From positions 23,035 through 87,034 of the forward strand of contig JAAPAO010000083.1 in NCBI GenBank assembly GCA_013115145.1: a stretch of DNA of 64,000 nt, written 5' to 3'. Positions within the stretch are counted from its first letter, which is position 1; each line of letters begins with the position of its first letter. The notes under the pieces are model-generated. The model searched no databases. It was given only the letters and a program-made list of their open reading frames with translations, and was not told the origin of the DNA. The stretch comes from Perkinsus chesapeaki (Eukaryota; Perkinsozoa; Perkinsida; Perkinsidae). Shown in pieces: positions 23,338 through 35,893 of the stretch. A program made the position numbers and the translations under genes.

Positions 23338-24550
23338 TTTATCAAGTTGGATGGGTTGTGCAATATATACCACACTGCATGACATCCTGTCAACTTAGGT
23401 CAAATGATATGAACCCGTATGTGAATTGGTTCGGAAAGGATTATTCCACCATGCATGTATCAGCTATAAACTTGCTGATAGGCAATTCTCTATTACCAGA
23501 AACGGTCATATGTGCCCATAACGATTGTTGTATTCCTATGCTGATGCTATTCTGTGACAGCATCTCTGTCACGACTGAATCGTGACAGAAAAATTCTCTC
23601 AGAAAAATTGTACTGAATGGTCCATCCTTCATGGCAACGACACCTGACCACCCTCGTTCAAATCGACAAATTTACAGTACATCGTCTTGCTCTCCCATAG
23701 TCGACGGATTGTCGATACGTGCACTGTTACGGTGGCAGTGTTACCCATCCGACAGCACAACCACTATAATTTTGTCTCGATGTGCACTTGTCTCCTCTGG
23801 CATCGACTAGTCGGATGAACTATGCTGCATCGTTCAATTATACTTTGCGCCAACTGGCGTCATGTTGAAGCTGCCCCATTATTCTCATGAGAGTCTCATC
23901 CTGCTTGCACACTACGCCCATTCGTTAGTCATCCCTTGAAACAGTGTAATTGTAGTAACTACTACTAGTAAGTAGATGAACGAATGTTTAGTCGAAGTGC
24001 CACTGTAGTACTGCCACTGTGGCAGTGCCAGTGCCACATACTGTTACAAAACCCACATAGCCTAAAACGGGCTGTATAGCTTTCTTCAGTGGGGAGAGAT
24101 GGAAACACGAATAGTAAGTCCTGCGTTGGCGTAGTTTCAGCGGCTGAGGTTCAGCTCTGCGCCAGGGCCCCTGACTAGTAGCACGCGAGAGGGTTTGAAT
24201 GATGTACGCGGTTGCGTTATGATGGTTACCATTGAACTGCTCTGGTATTGCTCTATCATCCCAGTTCGATCATCGTGAGTTGTTCCCAAATCACGTTTTA
24301 CGATTATCCGACAATCACGTGTACTCGAATGATTGCGGTTCGGTCATGCCTACTAACAAAACCCAACTCCTCTAGTAAGTGGTGTGAGACATAAATATCG
24401 GGCAACCCCGTAGGTGGGAGGCCTAAGCCTGTTTATGTGAAGTGGAGTTCAACATATAGCGTATTGTTAGACAGATTCGAAGTTGCGCAAACTGAGCTCG
24501 CTGAGCCAAGGGTACTGCAACGGCCTGTCCAAACTACAGAGGATTAGGCC
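23338..24550. other. Spacer without a supported gene
   Basis: Short frames only. Contains the 8-1-8 palindrome at 24010-24026 and several smaller inverted repeats (for example TGTCACGA/TCGTGACA near 23567-23587). Confidence 0.55.
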
Positions 24551-24778
24551 CTAAGCCTTGGGGCGACACTCGAAGTCGACGCAGAGGCATTGGCCTCCTT
24601 CTGGGCAACTTTTCTTATCGAGGACGTTGCAGTGGCGGACAGGGCCGCTGCACAGACCAGCGGCGCACTGACATTCCATACCAGGAGCGCAATCTCCTTG
24701 ATGCTGACACTTCTTCCCGGCATAAACGGCCACGATGATGAAGATGAGAACCTTGCTTAGACGAGAGATCGAATTCAT
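24551..24778 (-). CDS. Small secreted ten-cysteine protein with two EB-like modules
   Basis: 75 residues from the ATG at 24778: MNSISRLSKVLIFIIVAVYA is a signal peptide. The mature part has ten cysteines in two similar five-cysteine modules, C-x5-C-x5-C-x-C-x4-C and C-x7-C-x5-C-x-C-x4-C. This spacing resembles EB/dickkopf-like disulfide modules, although homology is not shown. An upstream in-frame ATG (24829) would add a leader that hides the signal peptide, so I prefer the second ATG. Expected to be exported or stored; function unknown. Confidence 0.65.
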   Translation of the reverse strand: MNSISRLSKVLIFIIVAVYAGKKCQHQGDCAPGMECQCAAGLCSGPVRHCNVLDKKSCPEGGQCLCVDFECRPKA

Positions 24779-24829
24779 CGATGTGAAAAAGCTAAAGACA
24801 TCACAAAGACACTTGCAAGCACGATCCAA

Positions 24830-26840
24830 GGGGCTCGGTATATCGTTGACGGTAGAAGTAGTCTGTGGCGTTCCCAGCTAGTCGGTGTTTCCTAGCAGTA
24901 AACTCTGGTACACTATCTGACAGGCTTCATTCAAAGGTTAATACAACATAGTAAGGATTAGCGAGGTGCGTTCATATTGCGCATGACAAGAGATCGCTGG
25001 GATACGTGTAATCCAAGAAGTAGATACCGTATATATTAGTAAAGTGGTATTTAGTAGCACGCATGCGCGTGACATCACGCGTACACAGTTTCCGGGGGTA
25101 ACTTGACTTAGCTAAACAATGAGAGTAGAATGAGAGGGCTACTTTCCTTCTTTTGGAAAGCTGGCCGGCAAGGCAGTGTTATGCACGATCGGCCCGGATC
25201 GGTAAAGTGCTCTTATCTTTCTACCATACCTAGTTCGTTCACCTCTCACGAACGACTTCAGCTGTTTGGACCGGATGTATATGATCTCTGGGTTGGAGTT
25301 CCCGAAACACTGCAATGTGCTCGCATTGTGTACACAAAAAGTAACATTTGCTTCTTCGACAAATCTTCGTGATTCTTCAAAAGGGTCTGTATGTTTTGTG
25401 CTTCATTAGGCTTATTTGCTAACGTGCATGTTCATAGTTGTAGTTGCACGCATACACATAGAATAGCTAAGTCGGTGCAAATGGATGTCCCGACGGTTGT
25501 CGCGGTATCAGCTGATGGACTCCGAAGAATAACACAACAAAGGAGCTTGAGCCAGAATACCAATACTACGACCCTGGGACAATAGGTATAAACGCAATAA
25601 CTGCACTTAAGTTCTGCACCAATCTATGTGTACGCAAACACAATTACTCTGCGGAACTAAGCGATATTGGGCTCGACAGCCATAAAGCAGAAAGCAAAGG
25701 TTTAATCCATCAGACCAACCTCCAGGATGTAGTAATATCCTTCGGGACATAATAAGTTGTGGGGAAAGCAGTAGTATATCCAAATAGTAATCATTCTGGG
25801 GTCCAGATTGATTAGGCCAGATTCTGGACCCACAACACGGTCAAGGCCCGCCTCCATGTACGATATATCATTGACTTGGGTTGCACCAATGCCGACTCAA
25901 ATGCAAATTGATTCATTTGTTTAGCTATGCCGATTCCGGCGTTGGACTACAGCAGAATCCACTGGGGGTTTCAAAACGTGATCGTTGAGGGCAGAGGTAC
26001 GCAGTGCGTACGTTCGGATATTTGTATGCGGTTTCTCCGATCTTCTACGTGACCGAGTCGGATAGTCGAATGTGGGTCGTAAGAACGGTAGGCGAATGCC
26101 ATTCACCGAATGAAGAGAGGGTGATTTATTGGACAGAAAGTGAGTTGAAATTGGTTCGAAGCCAGCGCAAACCCTCGTTCTGCTTGGTCGTTAGTCGATC
26201 ACTCTTCATTGCCTCATGTACCACCCACCGGTCAAAGGCGATAGTAGTCTCGGCATCAGAACTTTCAACCCGTGAGATGATACAACTTGGACCTCCTCAA
26301 CTGTCATCTGGTCGAAACGAATCTCATGCAAGCTGCGGCGCACCAGTCCCGATAGCAGCCGATGGTGATGTGCCAGTTGCTAGTTCCTACCTTCCATCCC
26401 GTGCAGTCGTAATGACGTTATAATGTCAACAGGAAGGGACCATAGATGCTGTTGTTGTGGATTTCACAATAACTGGAAGTATAGAATGTGGAGGTTCATC
26501 GTAGCTCGTTATCGCGTGCTAGTTGTGCAGAGTACTGTGCATGACAGCATTGGTATAAGTATTACATCTGAGCCTGCACGCATGCACACTGCGCAGGTTC
26601 GAACCCCAGCTCATATATTTCTTCTGCCTTGTCCGTATTCGTAATTTAAACTCGGGCCATCGGTTCTACTACAAAGATAAGCCTCTGTGGCATTTCCTAT
26701 GATCGGGAACACTTTGCGTTGAGCCCCGGTGGACAATCAATCGGGGGCCTTCTTGACAGTATTGGCCGATACTTTCACTTAACCACCTTGAAGATGCTTA
26801 ACTCACATGGGAAGGCTATGAACGATCGGCAAATGAGTTT
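24830..26840 (+). other. Region with coding-like fragments but no resolved gene
   Basis: A plus-strand frame at 25130-25372 contains HDRPGSVKCSYLSTIPSSF and RLQLFGPDVYDLWVGVPE, which looks protein-like, and one at 26004-26423 is open for 139 codons. Neither was linked by splicing or matched to a family. A T-arm-like motif, GCAGGTTCGAACCCCAGC, lies at about 26594-26611. Confidence 0.3.
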
Positions 26841-29800
26841 TGTTGGGAAGTTACTTTTTTGGAAATGATTCGAAGCCCGTCGTGTGGCGTATTACGTACG
26901 TTATCATCATCGATAAGCCATTCCTGTCGAGCTATTGCCGCACCAGTTACTGGGCAAAGATTCTTTTCGAGGTAGAATACGACCCTTCAGAGAGTGAGAC
27001 TTATTTTATTCAGCGAGTCTGATGAGTCCCTGAAATACGATCTTGTCGTAGTTGGTGGTGGGCCCGCTGGGCTATCGGCTGCCATCCGAGCCAAACAGGT
27101 ATAATTAGTCTCATAACATTCTTTTTCCGACTCTCCCCGTTTCAGTTGGATTCGAGCCTTTCAGTCTGCATTCTAGAAAAGGGCTCCGAGATAGGAGCCC
27201 ATATCCTCTCCGGCAACATATTCGAACCTCGGGCTTTGGATGAACTTCTGCCAGACTGGCGAGAGGTAGGCAGTCGGTGACGTAATCTGGGATGTAAGTT
27301 CTATCAGCAAAAGCCTGGCTGGGCGCAGACTCCTGTGACCCATGATGACTTCGTTTATCTTCCTACTGCAAAGCATGCCATAAAATCGCCGATACTGCCT
27401 TCAGCGATGAGTAATGATGGCAATTATATCATCTCACTGGGAGACCTATGCCGATGGATGAGCCAGAAGGCAGAGGAGGAAGGTAATATGGTGAAGTTGA
27501 ATCGGCTGGGTGATGTTAAAAGTATTACTGAATACAAGAACTGCTTCGATATCCGGGATTTATCTGCCGCCTGTATTTACCACTAATTGTCTACTCGTCG
27601 TTAGGTTTATTATTAGTGTGAGGTATCATATGAATGCTGATAGATCTTGAAAAGCTAGTATTAGTGTTTAGCCCAACATCAGTCCGACAAAGCAATTGAG
27701 TTTGATTGAGAATTAGTTGCTTGTAAGACTTACACATTCGTTTCCCACATGGATCGCTCTATATGTTTATATTTCCAGGAAACCTAAGGAGGCAACATCC
27801 TATCACCAATATCGCGTTCTTAGTTCTTTACAGCTCCACCGCTATGGTGGACCACCATATGGTCAAAATACCATTTTTAGGTGTTGAGGTATATCCTGGA
27901 TTTGCCGTATCTGAGGACCCAGTTATTGATGATAAAGGGCGGATGGTTGGAGTTAGAATACGGGATCAAGGGATTGCCAAAGATGGTCATCACAAGCCTA
28001 ACTATGAGCCGGGGGTGAAGATATATGGTAATAATATCTTATATTAACTATTGTATGTATTATAATGATAGCTGTCAGAGTATCACTTATAGCTCAATTG
28101 AAAGGGAGTGGTACTTGTAGTATGGGTGTTTGAGTGGCGCTGGTCAGTTGGGGTCTCGAAGTTGAATATGAGCTTTGGCATGTAGCTGTGTCATAGGGTA
28201 GGGGTAGAGTGAGGCGATCACGATGATGATGGTGATGCAATCGGGTTATATTCTCTGGCATGGTAGCATCATTTTTAGAAAGCAATGAGATGAATCTCAG
28301 AAATGGAGAAATGTGGTATATACCAAAATCTAGCATAATCTTTGATAGTAGAATGACAAGTAGGGCTAAGTTTCCCTTGTATTTTAGGTCGTCAAGTGAT
28401 ACTTGCGGAAGGGGCCAGAGGTTCACTATCACTTGCCACGGTAAATCGTTATAATCTCCGAGCTGGCAGATGCCCACCTAAATACTCTCTGGGAGTTAAA
28501 GAGGTTTGGCAGGTCGATCCTAAGGTACGGAAATTGGTGGTACGGTGAGTTTGATATGCTTGGTGTAGATGAGCATGCCTGGTCATGTAACACATACTGT
28601 GGGGTATCCTTTGGATTATTTTACGTATGGTGGTGGATTCATATACCATATGAATAGTAATAGTGGGGCGCGGGTTCGAATCCCACGGGTGTCATTTTTC
28701 TGTGGAAATATATGTTGGAGTCGGTCATAGAAGTCCATTATAGCGGAGTTCTAATCATTTCTCAACGATCCCAGGCGGGGGGCTATGAAGAACAGCAATT
28801 AAGGTCTCGTGCATTTTCATCAGATAATCTGGTTCATCTGGGATTCGTGACAGGTCTGGGTTACACCAATACTAATAGGTCGCCCTATATGGAGTTACAA
28901 AAGTAAGTTGTGTTGGCTGATCCCTATAATGTACTCGATGAACTATAGACTGCTGTTGTCCTAGTTGTTGTATATGAAAAACTATCTTTCGAATAGATAG
29001 CATTTATATTACAAGACCCGAGACTGGCCCGTCTGGTTACTTGATTAGCGTACTGTATATAGCGAGGCTGCTGCTTTCAGGTATAAAACTCACAGTATGT
29101 TGAAAGAGCTGCTGGATGGGGGTAAATGTGTTGGCTATGGTGCTAGGGTTATTAATACTGGTAATAAGTGGGAAGCGGTTAATATGATATACAAACGTAT
29201 TTTTATTTAGCATACAGTACGTGCAATTACTGTGCGTTGGGATTCCCAATATACTCATCCCACCTTGGGATGATTACCTGTTCGTTTGTCAAGTTCACTG
29301 AATATCTAGAATGAGAAAAACTGAGAGTGACTCAAATTGCAGGAGGGAGAATTATGGTTCGTTTTTCCCGCTTTGCCACCGATCCTCCTGGTGTAAAAGT
29401 TTTGGAGTTTTATCCTCGTAAAACAGTTTACGAACTTATATGGATACCAGTGTATCAAGTGCCTCAGTGTAGCAATAATAATCAGTTCCTCCTGCCAACT
29501 AGCATCTACTCCGGTCATCTTGAAGTAAGACTGTTGATCCTTGTTGACTTTCCCGAGAAAGGAATGAGGCCCTGTATGTTATATTAAGATGTCTACGTTA
29601 TTGTTGTGTATAGGTGGTTATCAATCCTTACCATCGGTATCGTTCCCAGGAGGAATGTTGATAGGGGATGCGGCTGGATTCTTGAATGCTCAGAAAATTA
29701 AGGTAGTAGCAGGAGGGAAGGTTTTACATATGATTTGCGGCGTCTTTCGTGTGCGGTAAAGTCGGGAGGAGTGGCTGTGCTGGCGAGCATAGAAGGTGAA

Positions 29801-32036
29801 GTTCCAATTGGGAAGTCATTTAGCTCAAGATGCGTCCCTCGAGGATGAAAGAAATCTTGCTGGAAAATGCAGGAAGTCCATTCCTCGATCCGAGTCGCTC
29901 AAAAATGATTGCTTTTTCAAGGTGTTTCGAGTGGTATACTTTAGGGCACTCACACGGCGATGAAAACAGGGATGTTAGCGGCCGAAGCAGCTGTTGCTGA
30001 TATAAATGATGGTGCAGAGGAGGGGCATGTATGCAGTAGATATGAGCATGCTGTTAAGGACAGCTGGGCTTATAAGGAGTTATATGTAGTTAAGGGAAGA
30101 GGGATGGGGGGATACTGAGGGGTAGGAAATGATTTATTAATGCTGGATGATACTTAGTTTTTATTGGATATAATTTATATACATCGTAGGAAGATTATTG
30201 TATTGGAGATATCCGGCGAACTACTGGATATATTATATGATACATGTCGGAGCTATTGAGACAATTGTGATGGAATGAGCTAGGCGTTTCCTTTCTGAGG
30301 GTATCTTTTCCAGAATCATCTCCTGATGTTGACAGGACCGGCTTAGATAATTAGTATACAGCTTCAATTTGAGCTTCCTGAATACTACCTAGATAGATTT
30401 GCTTTTGGAAGCTCACATAACTCACTGAAAAATATTAATTATAGTATCAGTGTGTCTCTCTGTTGATAAAATCTATCGCATAACGTCCACATGGTTTACT
30501 TATTAGTTGCTCCTGTTATAGCAACTGCTCCTGTTATAGCAACTGCTCCTGTTATAGCAACTGCTCCTGTTATAGCAACTGCTCCTGTTATAGCAACTGC
30601 TCNNNNNNNNNNNNNNNNNNNNNNNNNNNNNNNNNNNNNNNNNNNNNNNNNNNNNNNNNNNNNNNNNNNNNNNNNNNNNNNNNNNNNNNNNNNNNNNNGC
30701 TCCTGTTAAAGCAACTGCTCCTGTTATAGCAACTGCTCCTGTTAAAGCAACTGCTCCTGTTATAGCAAGTGCTCCTGTTATAGCAAGTGCTCCTGTTATA
30801 TTAGTGCTTATTATGCACTCCTGTGGTTCTTTTTGTTGATATAATTATCATTGCTATTCAGGGTGTCCGTAATATCCATCCGGCATTCAAGACAGGTCTG
30901 TTCTCGGGTTTGGGTTACGGTGCGTTCTGGTTGATGAGTAAAGGTAGAGAGCCATGGACCTTTAAGTAGAGATGATTGGGGGAAATACGGTATGAAACTG
31001 GGTGGGTGAATTAGGTGGTCTAAGGATGATGCAGCAAGAACTAAGAAGGCATCTAAATGTAGAGAGATTGAATATCCTAAAGCTGATGGTAATACTGGGT
31101 ATAGGCGGGGGTGTAGACAGCTTGTTAAAAGTAGGCATTTCCTTAGTAAGGTGATCGGTGCGGTTTCTCGGAAAATCGGACGAGCGAGGTGACATAGTTT
31201 TGTATCATATATCTTCGGCAGGTAAACTAACGTTCGAGCTGCTGGACCAATTACCATTAACTGGAGTTGATCATGAGCCGGATCAGCCATCACATCTGAA
31301 GATTAAGCCGGGGATGGAGGAGGTGCCGAAAAAGGTTATAATGCGGGACGTTGGGGGACGGGAGTGCTCTTAATAGTTTTGTGTTGATGCGATGCTCGGC
31401 AATTTATGGGCAGTTAATCCTGCAGATTAACTGTTTTTCAAAGGTTTAATAATTTCGTTGACGGTCGCTGGGCTCTATGCTTGACTTTCAGACATATGTG
31501 TAATTCTGGGAAGTAAAAGGGGAAATCCTTTAATCCCCTTTAAGAGAGGGTTTTGTTACTGGGATGGGAAGTGTGCAATCGACAACATAGGACATTCGTT
31601 ATAGTTATGAAGAAAGGTTGTTGTGGAGGAGGTGGAGGAGGCTTTTCCGATGATAAGATGGTCTGGTGGTATTGTGTTTCTGCGCCATAAACGTGAATCT
31701 ACAAGTAAATTTACGGAATTTGGTATAAAATGTTTCTCCAACGAGGACGATCGATGATAATAATATATTTTAACGTCCTTTGATCGATGCTGGCTGCGGA
31801 GTTTCGGCAGGAATCACCCCTACTGTTTTTTTGGGCAGGTGTCGTTCGGCGAGTACGATGGCCCAGAGCAGCGATTCTGCCCGGCTAAAGTTTACGAATA
31901 CGACGATAAGGGAAATCTGACGATTCACGCTCAAAATTGCATACACTGCAAAACATGCAGTATTAAGACACCGGGGCACTTTATCGATTGGACGGTCCCC
32001 GAGGGGGGAGGAGGACCGCAGTATGGCAGTATGTAA
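26840..32036 (+). CDS. ETFDH: Electron-transfer-flavoprotein:ubiquinone oxidoreductase (ETF-QO), about a dozen exons
   Basis: Known role: mitochondrial inner-membrane enzyme passing electrons from ETF (fatty-acid and amino-acid oxidation) to ubiquinone through FAD and a 4Fe-4S cluster. Exon 27014-27098 gives [19 protein letters not shown], the FAD-binding GxGxxG. Next come [20 protein letters not shown] (near 27180), [18 protein letters not shown] (near 27360) and [17 protein letters not shown] (27878 on). Then [13 protein letters not shown] (near 28390), [65 protein letters not shown] (near 29100), [19 protein letters not shown] (near 29640) and [16 protein letters not shown] (near 29950). 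Finally [20 protein letters not shown], then [17 protein letters not shown] and [11 protein letters not shown], the cluster cysteines (near 31935). Ends GPQYGSM, TAA at 32034-32036. The N-terminal targeting exon was not found. Confidence 0.92.
28655..28694 (+). ncRNA. tRNA 3'-half-like sequence at the start of an ETFDH intron
   Basis: Right after the exon encoding GGGFIYHMN, the intron opens GTAATAGTGGGGCGCGGGTT and continues CGAATCCCACGGGTGTCA. GCGGGTTCGAATCCCAC is a T-arm with loop, and the rest looks like an acceptor 3' strand. No 5' half is present upstream, where coding exon lies. Confidence 0.5.
30100..30860. other. Long ETFDH intron
   Basis: AT-rich, no coding signal. It contains the gapped tandem repeat at 30509-30798. 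Confidence 0.7.
30509..30798. repeat. 18-bp tandem repeat with an assembly gap
   Basis: Head-to-tail units of GCTCCTGTTATAGCAACT on both sides of an unresolved N-run (30603-30698). Variants after the gap have AAAG for ATAG and AAGT for AACT. True copy number is unknown because the gap lies inside the array. Intronic. Confidence 0.97.
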
Positions 32037-33375
32037 GAAGCGCACGCCCTGGTGATCGATTATAGTTTGGCGGCCTCGGAAAGAGGCATACCTGCTGAAT
32101 TTGTTCTTAAAAATGGCATATGCCGGGATAGAACCGGGTTATGCCTTGGTTAGAGTTTGTACTTGGTTTATTTGTTGGCCAATCGAGTGTTTATGGTTTC
32201 GTTGAGCAATTGTTTTGATGAGTTGGAAGTGTTTATAGGGGAGGGGTCCTGAGGAGGGGGACAGGAATTGTGTGGGAAGGCAATGAGGGATTCTGCGAAG
32301 ACAAGTCGCAGGTGGACGGGGCTGAAATGGGATTTAATGTAATGATTCCTTTACGAAGGGTTTGGCAGAAAATATGAGTTTGTATTCTCTATAAAGTGAT
32401 GAGTTTCGGGAATCATAGCTGCAAGGATTGGAGGATTGGAGGAGGAGATAATTGGAAGGACTGCAGTGGAGTGGATTCCCAGCAATTTGTTTTGGAAAGC
32501 ACTGGTGCTTGGAGGTACAGTTCGAGCCGGAGTCGGTTCCTTGTCCTGTCCCATTGTGTTATAGTCACACAGTGCTAGTGCAAGCCAATCTAGCTAGTGA
32601 GTGAGTGCTTCAACTGTAGCGTGGAGGCAGTTCACTTTGCTGTATTTGCTCGTTATCATGTAGTCTTGGCTCAAGTTGAGGCATCTCTGCTGATTTTTTT
32701 TCTTCTGGTTTGTTCTGGCACATTTTCTGCTGTCGACTATTGACTGGATATGTATATATATACTCATGATACTACTGTTGTATGTATGTATATACTCATG
32801 ATACTACTGTTGTATGTATATATATACTCATGATACTACTGTTGTATGTATATATATACTCATGATACTACTGTTGTATGTATATATATACATTCATTTA
32901 GATGTCTATTCGGCACTGCACGGTATCTGTGCCGCACATTGTGTGGCGGTGGTCCGCTATCGGTACCAACTGCAGAAAAGCCAGATGATTAGCCCATGAG
33001 TGTATTAATTGTTGTGTTACAAGGATCGGCTCGCGAAGGCGAAGATACTGTATTATATATAGGAGATTCACCATCCGGGGTTTGCGGGTGAGAATCCATA
33101 GTAGTGAAATATTGGTAGGCGAGCGCATGGAGAGGATGAGATATAATTTCTACCTACACAGTGGGTGTTCCCGAGATTGATTTACCGTCTGATTAGTGCT
33201 TCTATCCGCGAACGCGCTCCCGCTTCTCGCGCGAAAAGATTCCTGGGAGGTCTAGATTTTGTGTGTGTATGAGGTTCTCAACGACGATGCTGAGAGATTT
33301 AGGGATTTTTTCTGTCCGGGAGTGCCGGGAATTGAGATGATCGGACCGATTTCTTCTTGAAAATGTATTCGGAGC
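32037..33375. other. Spacer after ETFDH
   Basis: No gene supported. A tRNA T-arm-like sequence on the minus strand (CCCGGTTCTATCCCGG, about 32121-32136) and a tandem repeat at 32750-32890 lie here. Confidence 0.55.
32750..32890. repeat. ~32-bp tandem repeat, about four units
   Basis: Unit contains TATATATACTCATGATACTA followed by CTGTTGTATGTA. The AT-rich part varies in length between units. Confidence 0.9.
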
Positions 33376-35309
33376 ATGGAAAATGAAGTTCTGTCAGAGT
33401 TGATTGTATTAATTATGGTTATGCATTATATAGAAGGATTGTACCAGGGCATGTCAGTGAAGGTGGACGAGGTGAAGGAACGTTTGGCGAGTAATTGCTC
33501 CTTCTGTCGAGGGGTAAGCTATCGATCGCCTGATCGATTTGGAAGTGATTTAACGAGAGTATGGAGAAGTTGGGAATTGAATTCATAGGGGACGTGGATT
33601 TTGATTCCATCCAGGGTTATAGTCAACGGACTAGTATCAGTTCGTTGTCACTATTGAGCGGTCTATCGTCCATGTTTCATTGATGTTGTTACCTCACTAA
33701 CTATATTATTATCCTATAGTGGATCAATGCCTTGTGAAGATGCATCACCGTTCATTAATTATCTTATCTTTGAAATGCATTACTTCAGCCGCATTGAAGG
33801 TCAGGGCGGATCTTGGGCTTTCAAGAACAGGAGGAACACCTGGGTGGAAATAAGACGGAATTTTCTTAGTATGTTCCTTTTATTAGGATATATTGTCCTT
33901 CCTCCGTCCTTCCACGGATAAGGCCAAAGATTGGTATAAAGATACAGCTGGAGGGCTGCGGCATTCACCGGTTACCTTTACTGAGGAGGAAGCTAATGTT
34001 GTTAATAATAATGGTGGAGATTGTTATACTTGTCGAATGGTAAGCTTCAGGGGTCCTTCGTTGTGGTCGTGTTAATAGAAATGCAGGGAAATGATCGACG
34101 CACTTTTCTTCGGAATTCCATGAGTATAGGCGAGCTGTGGGTTTTCAATCTCCTTCCCTAAAGCCATGCTGGGCCGACCCACGGAGGTTCTTCAATTTGT
34201 TGTTCAGTAATAAACTTGACAAAATTGACGTGTTCATTTTTGTCTCACTCAAACTGAGGTCGATGAGTGGTATTTTCGCTTGCTAAGTTTTTATTCGTAT
34301 CAGTTTATAACGGCTACGGTCGGGATTAGGTTAAATAGAGATTAGGTATGACTTCCCCCTGCGAGGAATTGCATCAATTTGCACAACGTGAATGTCCAGC
34401 CGTTTTCCGTGGTGGTTTAGCGATGTGGGGATAAATCGATTACCTGATCGATTTACAGTTTGGCTATCAGGTTGGGTTCATAACCTTTGCGGCGACATCA
34501 GCGTATTGTTTAGCAGAGTCCAAGAGAAATGCCGGTGCTGGAAGTAAGGCCCCGAGGGGGAGGGTTCAAATGTCACTAAATCCTAAACGGATTGATCTAC
34601 GCATTTCTATATAATTCTAAATATCTTTACTGTGTGAAAGTTGAGATGTCTTCTTCAAAGTAGATTATGCCTTCGTTGGTGTATTAGACATAATCTTAAT
34701 CGCCACTCGTCCACTAAAGATACGACGGAGTTATTATGAACAACATGAAGAAGTATGTTATAATTAGTGATTAAATATTGCTTTGAGCGTCCACTATGCT
34801 GTGATCCGTAGCCACCGTATTGGTATAATGGCGTTGATAATGCATACAGTACAGAGTGTAATATAATTATCGGGCTTTCAGTTATCACGTTACTTGTTGT
34901 GGTCTAAGAACTTCCTCCGCAGAATCATGGGCGGCATCGGCAGGGTGAAATTGGCGTAAAAGTATCAATTCGATGAAGGAATATTCATAACAAGTACAAT
35001 TGACCGATACATTTCACCAACGGAACGAGCGCTCATTTCGTGGCGTGCAGTCGATACTGGTACATGTTGTTGATGACGAATAAACACTTCGTTATTGAAG
35101 TCCGTCGTTTGTTGGATAAGGGCTCCGACAGGGATGGTTAGATTATTTGGGTATGTTGTCAGGGAAAGTGTTTCAAGGTTTGAGTGGCCTCTTCGGAGGT
35201 TTGGCGGTGGTGAGAGCGCTGACGCCGGCAAGGCCGATAGATATATCGACTTTAAATGTAGAGAAACCGCAGCCAAACTTCATAGTCCCTCCACCTGGTG
35301 TGAATAAGT
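33376..35309 (+). CDS. Unknown multi-exon protein with two CxxC pairs
   Basis: Coding character in separated plus-strand exons. These are VDEVKERLASNCSFCRG (about 33460-33516), HYFSRIEGQGGSWAFKNRRN (about 33778-33840), DKAKDWYKDTAGGLRHSP through NNNGGDCYTCRM (about 33906-34038, donor GTAAGC) and a last exon near 35140-35309 with LSGKVFQGLSGLFGGLAVVR and then PQPNFIVPPPGVNK and TAG. The glycine-rich hydrophobic part of the last exon could be one membrane segment. CSFC and CYTC could bind metal or form disulfides. I do not recognise the family. The start, the order of exons and whether the first piece belongs to the same gene are uncertain. Confidence 0.45.
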
Positions 35310-35893
35310 AGAAGGATGTTATCCTGGAATGTTTTGAGTTTTGGGGAGAGAGCGGTATGAGATTGTTATTGGAGCGCGTTGGTCGAGTGTGATGATTGGC
35401 TTGATTGGTTTTCTGCTGGCCTTGCATGACACTAACTGATTGGCGGATCCCTCGAGCTCTCTACCACACGTTTTATATAAGTTATAATATTTCTTACGTT
35501 AGCCCCACCAAAGCATGCCGAGAAGGGAGGGATAGGATATGAACCATAGAAACGAGGTCGGAATAGGTTAATAGGATTCCCGATAAGATCGGATGTTCGT
35601 ATTAAATATTCCTATCTTATTGTTATTATCCATCGAAAAGAGGGATGTCTCTTCTTGTGGTGAAATGATTCCCAAGCTCCGAAAATTTGTGGTGTGAGTA
35701 AATGTGTTACAGGTCTGATATCTGTGAATTGTTTACTACTGGATTTAGGTCGATTGCTAAGGCAATGTTGTGAGCGGCATACAGTTATTTCGTCGGCCCC
35801 GGGGTCATTTTTGAGGACCATTTCGGAGGGCTTTGAGACTTTGACTTTTCCGGGGATTTCGAGGACATTTTCCGCGTGCGTTAGTTCCTTTCC

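Noticed and set aside
30509-30798. Possible CRISPR array or coding repeat (APVIAT units)
   Set aside because: Direct head-to-tail 18-bp units, no spacers, and the position falls inside an ETFDH intron.
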